Position numbers and translations under genes: made by a program. The notes under the pieces are model-generated. The model saw nothing but the letters and a program-made list of their open reading frames with translations. It did not search any database and was not told where the DNA came from. A DNA stretch of 64,000 nt. Origin: Streptomyces sp. SID12501. GTDB lineage: Bacteria; Actinomycetota; Actinomycetes; Streptomycetales; Streptomycetaceae. Shown here piece by piece: positions 59,719-64,000 of this stretch. The stretch is from the NCBI RefSeq assembly GCF_010550245.1, contig NZ_JAAGLU010000045.1, forward strand, positions 1 to 64,000, in the 5' to 3' direction. Position 1 is the stretch's first letter, and each line of letters opens with the position of its first letter.

Positions 59719-61527
59719 TCAAGCAGAAAGCTCTTCCCGCAACGCATCCCGCAACCGAGCCGCCCGCTCCGCGACCTCTCCAGGCCCCAACGAAACCGCC
59801 AGATCGGCCCACCGCTGCCCCTCCGCCAACTCCCCCCGCCGCGCATACACCAGCGCCAGCCGCAACGCGGCCCGCCCATGCCCCGCCTCAGCCGCCCGAG
59901 CCCACCACACCGCGGCCTCGGGCTCACTTCCCTCCCGGGCCAGCAACAGCCCCAGATTGAACGCCCCGTTACGAGACCCGGCCTCAGCCGCGGCCCGGTA
60001 CCACCGAGCCGCCTCCACCACGTCTCCACGAGCCGACGCCAGCATCCCCACCCGCACCTGCGCCCGCCGATGCCCCTGGGAAGCCGCCCGCTCGTACCAC
60101 TCCTCGCACTCCGTCTTCTCGTGCGCGATCTCACCGAGCTCGTGCGCGGGCGCCTGCGGACGCCGCGCGTCGAGCACCGAGGCCAGCCGATACGCGGCCT
60201 CGGGGCTCCCCCCGCCCGCCGCACACCGCAGATACCGCTCGGCCTCCCGCTCGTCGCCCTCCCGCAGCCGGGCGATCCCGACCTGAAGCGCCGCCTCGGT
60301 GTGCCCGGCGCCGGCGGCACGCTCGTACCACCGCAGCGCGGCCACGTCCTCGCCCCGCCCGGCGTGCAGAATCCCCAGGTTGAAGGCGGCATCGACACTG
60401 CCCACCTCGGCGGCCTTGGAGAACCACGGCTCGGCTCCGGACGCGTCACCGCCCTGCAGCAGCAGAATGGCGAGCGCGTTCGCGGCCTCGCGGTGCCCGG
60501 CGTACGCGGCCCGCCGGTACCACTGCTCGGCCTGCGCGGTACGCGACTGCTCGGCGCAGAGCAGGCCGAGGTTGTACGCCCCGTTCACGTCCCCGGCGTC
60601 CATCGCCGCCCGGTACCAGCGCTCGGCCGTCTGGGTCTCACCACGCTCGGCGTGCAGCGCGCCCAGCGCGTTGGCGGCGTTGCCGTCCCCGTCCTGGGCA
60701 GCCCGCAGCCACCACACGGCGGCGCTCTCATCGTCCCCCGCGTCACGCAGCAGGAACCCGAGCGCACACGCGGCCCGGGCCTCGCCGTCCTTGGCGGACG
60801 TCAGATACCAGCGCCCGGCCTCCTTGAGCTCACCGCGCCTCTCCAGAATGGCCCCGAGATGGAGCGCGGCCCGCTGATGCCCCCGAGCGGCGGCCTGGCG
60901 GTACCACTGCTCGGCCTCCCCGGCACCACCGTCACCCGCACTGTCCTCAGCGCCCGCGCTCTCCGTACCCTCCGCGGCCTTGCGGTCGAGCGCGCGGGCA
61001 ATCCGGTACGCGGCCTCCCGGTGCCCCCGCTCGGCGGCGACCCGCATCCACTGCTCCGTGGCTACGTCCCCGCGGTGCTCCAGCAGATCGGCGAGGGCGT
61101 ACGCGCCCAGCACGTGCCCCTGCTCGGCGGACTGGCGCAGCCAGTACTCGGCGGCCGGCTCGTCGCCGCGCTCGCGGTGGTGGCGGCCGAGCGCGTGCGC
61201 GGCGGGGGCGGAGCCGGCGACGGCGGCGATCCGCCACCATCCGGCGGCGTCGTCGGCGTACCCGCGCTGGTGGAGGAGGACCCCGAGGTTGTTGGCCGCG
61301 GCACGGTCACCCACGGCGGTGGCGGCACGCAGCAGAGGCTCGGCTCCGTCGAGATCACCGCGGCGCAGCAGCATGGCTCCGAGGACACTCATCGCCTCGA
61401 CGTCGCCGGCCTCGGCCGCGAGCCGCCTGCGTGCCTCTTCTACCGCCTCGCCGGTTTCGTCCCGGTCGGAAGGCTGCACAAATCGCCCTGTCTCCAACAG
61501 AGTTGCCTTGTCCCCCATAACGTCCAT
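59719..61527 (-). CDS. Sel1/TPR-like repeat protein
   Basis: The 602-residue protein consists almost wholly of Sel1-type repeats of about 33-36 residues (e.g. AEQWYRQAAARGHQRAALHL, GAYNLGLLCAEQSRTAQAEQ, AAVWWARAAEAGHGRAALRL), roughly 14 of them, forming a solenoid for protein-protein contact. A 30-residue polar N-terminus (ATLLETGRFVQPSDRDETGE) comes first. Start ATG 61527, or 61518 (MGDKATLL) which may be the real one. The gene is flanked by two identical fMet tRNA genes on the same strand. Partner unknown. Confidence 0.85.
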   Translation of the reverse strand: MDVMGDKATLLETGRFVQPSDRDETGEAVEEARRRLAAEAGDVEAMSVLGAMLLRRGDLDGAEPLLRAATAVGDRAAANNLGVLLHQRGYADDAAGWWRIAAVAGSAPAAHALGRHHRERGDEPAAEYWLRQSAEQGHVLGAYALADLLEHRGDVATEQWMRVAAERGHREAAYRIARALDRKAAEGTESAGAEDSAGDGGAGEAEQWYRQAAARGHQRAALHLGAILERRGELKEAGRWYLTSAKDGEARAACALGFLLRDAGDDESAAVWWLRAAQDGDGNAANALGALHAERGETQTAERWYRAAMDAGDVNGAYNLGLLCAEQSRTAQAEQWYRRAAYAGHREAANALAILLLQGGDASGAEPWFSKAAEVGSVDAAFNLGILHAGRGEDVAALRWYERAAGAGHTEAALQVGIARLREGDEREAERYLRCAAGGGSPEAAYRLASVLDARRPQAPAHELGEIAHEKTECEEWYERAASQGHRRAQVRVGMLASARGDVVEAARWYRAAAEAGSRNGAFNLGLLLAREGSEPEAAVWWARAAEAGHGRAALRLALVYARRGELAEGQRWADLAVSLGPGEVAERAARLRDALREELSA

Positions 61528-61693
61528 CGTCGCACCACCTGCAACCTGGGTACACCTGGTATACCGCAGCCAGTGAGGTCTCTACAGCGTTTTGTCGACA
61601 TGCCCACAGAGAGACAAGTGAAACACAATTACCCTCAACTGCCCCGGGTAGGCGCGGCCTTCACCAGGTCGGCACATGCGTTCGCACATCACA

Positions 61694-61724
61694 AAGGCCC
61701 GGATCCTTGGAGGATCCGGGCCTT
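61694..61724 (-). terminator. Terminator after tRNA-fMet copy 2
   Basis: AAGGCCCGGATCC (61694-61706) and GGATCCGGGCCTT (61712-61724) form a 13-bp perfect stem, 10 bp downstream of the tRNA gene on the minus strand. Confidence 0.88.
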
Positions 61725-61733
61725 CGCGTTCAG

Positions 61734-61807
61734 TAGCGGGGACAGGATTTGAACCTGCGACCTCTGGGTTATGAGCCCAGCGAGCTACCGAGCTGCTCCA
61801 CCCCGCG
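61734..61807 (-). tRNA. tRNA-fMet (CAT), copy 2
   Basis: Identical over all 74 nt to the copy at 59481-59554: same initiator features and no encoded CCA. Copies differ only in their flanks. Confidence 0.93.
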
Positions 61808-61879
61808 CCGTTGTGTTCAAACCGTACCACGGCGCGGGAGGAGCGGGAGCCGCAGCCTCAGCAGGGCCTCCGAGCAGCA

Positions 61880-64000
61880 CTAACTACTGGTGGAGGTACT
61901 ACTGGGACTGCTGCTGGGACTGCCACTTGGACTACCGCTGGGACTGGGACTGGGACTCGCGCTACCGGAGGAACCACTCCCGCTACCGGTCTTCTTGTCG
62001 GCCGCGGTCTGCGCCGCCTCGGCCCGCTTGAGCGCATCCTCAAGGTCTGTCTGCGCCGTGCCGTACGCCTCCCAGTCGCCCTTCTTGAGAGCGGCCTGGC
62101 CGTCGTCGAAGGCCTTCTGGGCATCGTTGAGGGCCTCTTGGACCGTCGGGTTGCCGGACGCCGGTGGTGGCGTCGTCGTACCGTCGCCGTCGTCCGGTGG
62201 CTCGGTGGTCGTGGCCTCCGCCCCGAAGACCTTGTCGAGTGCGGCGTCGAGTGTGTCCTCGAAGGCGGTCTGGCCGTCGTAGGTCACCAACACCTTGCGC
62301 AACAGCGGGTACTTGAGTCCGCTTCCTCGTACGTAGACGGGCTCCACGTACAGCAGTCCTCCGTCGAGCGGCACCGTCAGCAGGTTGCCGTACTCGATCT
62401 CCGAATCCCCGCCTCTCAGCAGCCTGATGGTCTCGGCGATGTTCTGTTCGGAGTTGAACTGGCTCTGGACCTGTTTGGGTCCGCTGACGGTTCCGCTCGT
62501 CGGCAGTTTCAGGATTCTGATCTTGCCGTAATCGCTCGTCCCCGCCTCGGCGTTGACGGACATGAAGGCACTCAGGTTGTCCCGGCCGTTCGGCGTGAAC
62601 GTCGTCGTCAGGGAGAACGCCTGCGCCTGCTGGTCGGGCATCTTCATGCTCAGGTAGTACGGCGGCACCGCGTCGCCCGACTTGTTGCTCGGGTCGTCCG
62701 GCACCTGCCACACCTCGGAACCGCTGAGGAACGTCTCGGCGTCCGCCACGTGGTAGCGGGTCAGCAGCTCGCGCTGGACCTTGAACAGGTCCTGCGGGTA
62801 CCGGAGATGGGCCATCAGCGAGGCCGAGATGTCACTCTTCGGCTCGACCGTGTTCGGGAAGGCCTTCATCCAGGTCTTCAGGACCGGGTCCTCGGTGTCC
62901 CACTGGTAGAGCTTGACCTCGCCGGTGTACGCGTCGACGGTCGCCTTCACCGAGTTGCGGATGTAGTTGACCTGGTTCTGCTGGGCCACCACCGCACGCT
63001 GGTTGTTGCCGGCGGTGAGCGAGTCGGCCGTCGTGTCTCCCAGAGTAGTGCGAGAGGCGTACGGATAGCCGTTCGTCGTCGTGTAGGCGTCGACGATCCA
63101 CTGGATCTCACCGTCGATGACGGCCGGGTAGGCGTCACCGTCGATGGTCAGCCAGGGCGCCACCGCTTCGACGCGCTCCTTGGGCGTGCGGTTGTACAGA
63201 ACCCGCGAACCCTCACCGATGGCACCGGAGTAGAGGATCTGCGGCTCACCGAACGCGACGGCGTACGCGGCACGGTTTATCGGGTTGGAGAGGCTGACGC
63301 CGCTCTTCCCCCGGTAGCTGGTGGTCTTCTCGCCGGTGTCGTCGGAGTAGTCGATCTCCTTCTGGGGACCGCCGACGATCGAGTACTGGCTGGTCTTCTC
63401 GCCGTAGTAGATCCGCTGCTGGTACGTCCCGAGGTCACCCGAGGACGGCAGGTCGGACTCGGTGAAGACCGGTCGGCCCTGGGCGTCCCCCGTGGTGCCC
63501 TTGGCCGCGACCACGCCGAATCCGTGCGTGTAACGGAAGTGGTCGTTGATCCAGTTGTTCTTCGGAATGCCGTTGAGGTTCAGCTCACGCAGACCGATGA
63601 CCGTGTCCTGGTCCTTGCCGTCCTTGCTGTACCGGTCGACGTCCAGGTTGGTCGGGAACGCGTAGTAGTTCCTGATCTGCTGGAGCTGCTGGAACGTCGG
63701 CGAAACGATGTTCGGGTCCACGATGCGGATACTCGCCGTGGCGTCGACGTCGTCGCGCAGCTTGGTCTTGTCCTCGGTGTCACTGCGGCCGGCGTACTCG
63801 CTGACCTTGGCGCCGTCGATGCCGTAAGCCTCGCGCGTCGCCTTCAGGTTCTTCTCGACGTACGGGGCCTCCTTCGCCTGCTCGTTCGGCTGGACCTGGA
63901 ACTTCTGCACGATCGCCGGGTACAGCCCGCCGATGAGGATGGCCGAGAGGACCATCAGTCCGAAGCCGATGACGGGCAGCTGCCAGGTGCGCCGCCACAA
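61880..64000 (-). CDS. UPF0182 family membrane protein, C-terminal part
   Basis: The gene runs off the right edge; about 706 residues are seen. They start with the last membrane helix ([20 protein letters not shown]) and then the large exported domain ([55 protein letters not shown]) typical of UPF0182. The full family length is about 950-1000, so the N-terminal helices lie outside. The end is a low-complexity Ser/Pro/Gly tail ([20 protein letters not shown]) preceded by a coiled-coil-like Gln/Ala/Lys segment. Function unknown. Confidence 0.9.
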   Translation of the reverse strand: MWRRTWQLPVIGFGLMVLSAILIGGLYPAIVQKFQVQPNEQAKEAPYVEKNLKATREAYGIDGAKVSEYAGRSDTEDKTKLRDDVDATASIRIVDPNIVSPTFQQLQQIRNYYAFPTNLDVDRYSKDGKDQDTVIGLRELNLNGIPKNNWINDHFRYTHGFGVVAAKGTTGDAQGRPVFTESDLPSSGDLGTYQQRIYYGEKTSQYSIVGGPQKEIDYSDDTGEKTTSYRGKSGVSLSNPINRAAYAVAFGEPQILYSGAIGEGSRVLYNRTPKERVEAVAPWLTIDGDAYPAVIDGEIQWIVDAYTTTNGYPYASRTTLGDTTADSLTAGNNQRAVVAQQNQVNYIRNSVKATVDAYTGEVKLYQWDTEDPVLKTWMKAFPNTVEPKSDISASLMAHLRYPQDLFKVQRELLTRYHVADAETFLSGSEVWQVPDDPSNKSGDAVPPYYLSMKMPDQQAQAFSLTTTFTPNGRDNLSAFMSVNAEAGTSDYGKIRILKLPTSGTVSGPKQVQSQFNSEQNIAETIRLLRGGDSEIEYGNLLTVPLDGGLLYVEPVYVRGSGLKYPLLRKVLVTYDGQTAFEDTLDAALDKVFGAEATTTEPPDDGDGTTTPPPASGNPTVQEALNDAQKAFDDGQAALKKGDWEAYGTAQTDLEDALKRAEAAQTAADKKTGSGSGSSGSASPSPSPSGSPSGSPSSSPSSTSTSS

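Overview
The window is high-GC actinobacterial DNA, almost certainly a Streptomyces chromosome arm-proximal core region. The grounds are the gene families (nickel SOD with its SodX protease, WblE, SigR-RsrA, SigH-type stress sigma factor, DasR regulon, epi-isozizaene synthase with CYP170) and a gene order that, from memory, follows S. coelicolor roughly from SCO5255 down to SCO5202. Nothing was searched; family names come from reading the translations.

Layout. 1-3.1 kb is a decayed patch: a transposase tail, an ECF sigma pseudogene with an internal amber stop, a lone TnpB-like gene and the 3' third of an amino-acid ABC transporter ATPase. 3.1-9.8 kb holds two methyltransferases, a CGNR zinc-finger regulator, divergent sodX/sodN, and a phosphate group (PPK2, small membrane protein, PiT transporter) plus a VOC protein. 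10-14.2 kb carries small enzymes and a two-gene encapsulin operon: a Family 2B-type shell protein with a cyclic-nucleotide-binding domain, translationally coupled to a polyprenyl diphosphate synthase with a long disordered N-terminus (likely cargo). 14.5-18.5 kb: small genes, a PGRP-type amidase, a PLP enzyme, a CPA1 antiporter and a UBP zinc finger.

18.6-24.2 kb is the prsH-sigH locus with a SigB/SigF-class promoter, a lipid kinase, wblE and a PdtaS-like histidine kinase. 24.5-31.7 kb is the N-acetylglucosamine/chitobiose block: nagB, dasD, dasC, dasB, dasA and dasR, with four recognisable DasR sites (dre). DasR, whose ligand is glucosamine-6-P, would control uptake (DasABC, energised by an ATPase not in the window), hydrolysis (DasD) and catabolism (NagB) together. 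An IS200/IS605 relic follows, then a cobalamin riboswitch in front of nrdA-nrdB (class Ia ribonucleotide reductase). A secreted S53 peptidase, a lipoprotein and a small membrane protein separate nrdAB from the AraC-type nrdS.

40.3-42.8 kb is the albaflavenone pair (CYP170 and epi-isozizaene synthase, coupled). Then come peptide deformylase, a TPR protein, two coupled membrane HD/HD-GYP proteins and a cluster of three roadblock/LC7 proteins with a DUF4388-like protein but no partner GTPase. 50.7-52 kb is rsrA-sigR, with a perfect GGAAT-N18-GTT SigR promoter and the long SigR' start. The right end holds a SRAP protein, an M50-like membrane protease, aroA-rsgA, a SugE-type SMR transporter with a TetR regulator, hisN, a CBS-domain protein, two identical initiator tRNA genes flanking a Sel1-repeat gene, and the C-terminal part of a UPF0182 protein cut by the window edge.

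The systems most worth a second look are the encapsulin operon, the GTPase-less roadblock cluster, the TnpB patch with matching ends, and the doubled dre sites in front of nagB.
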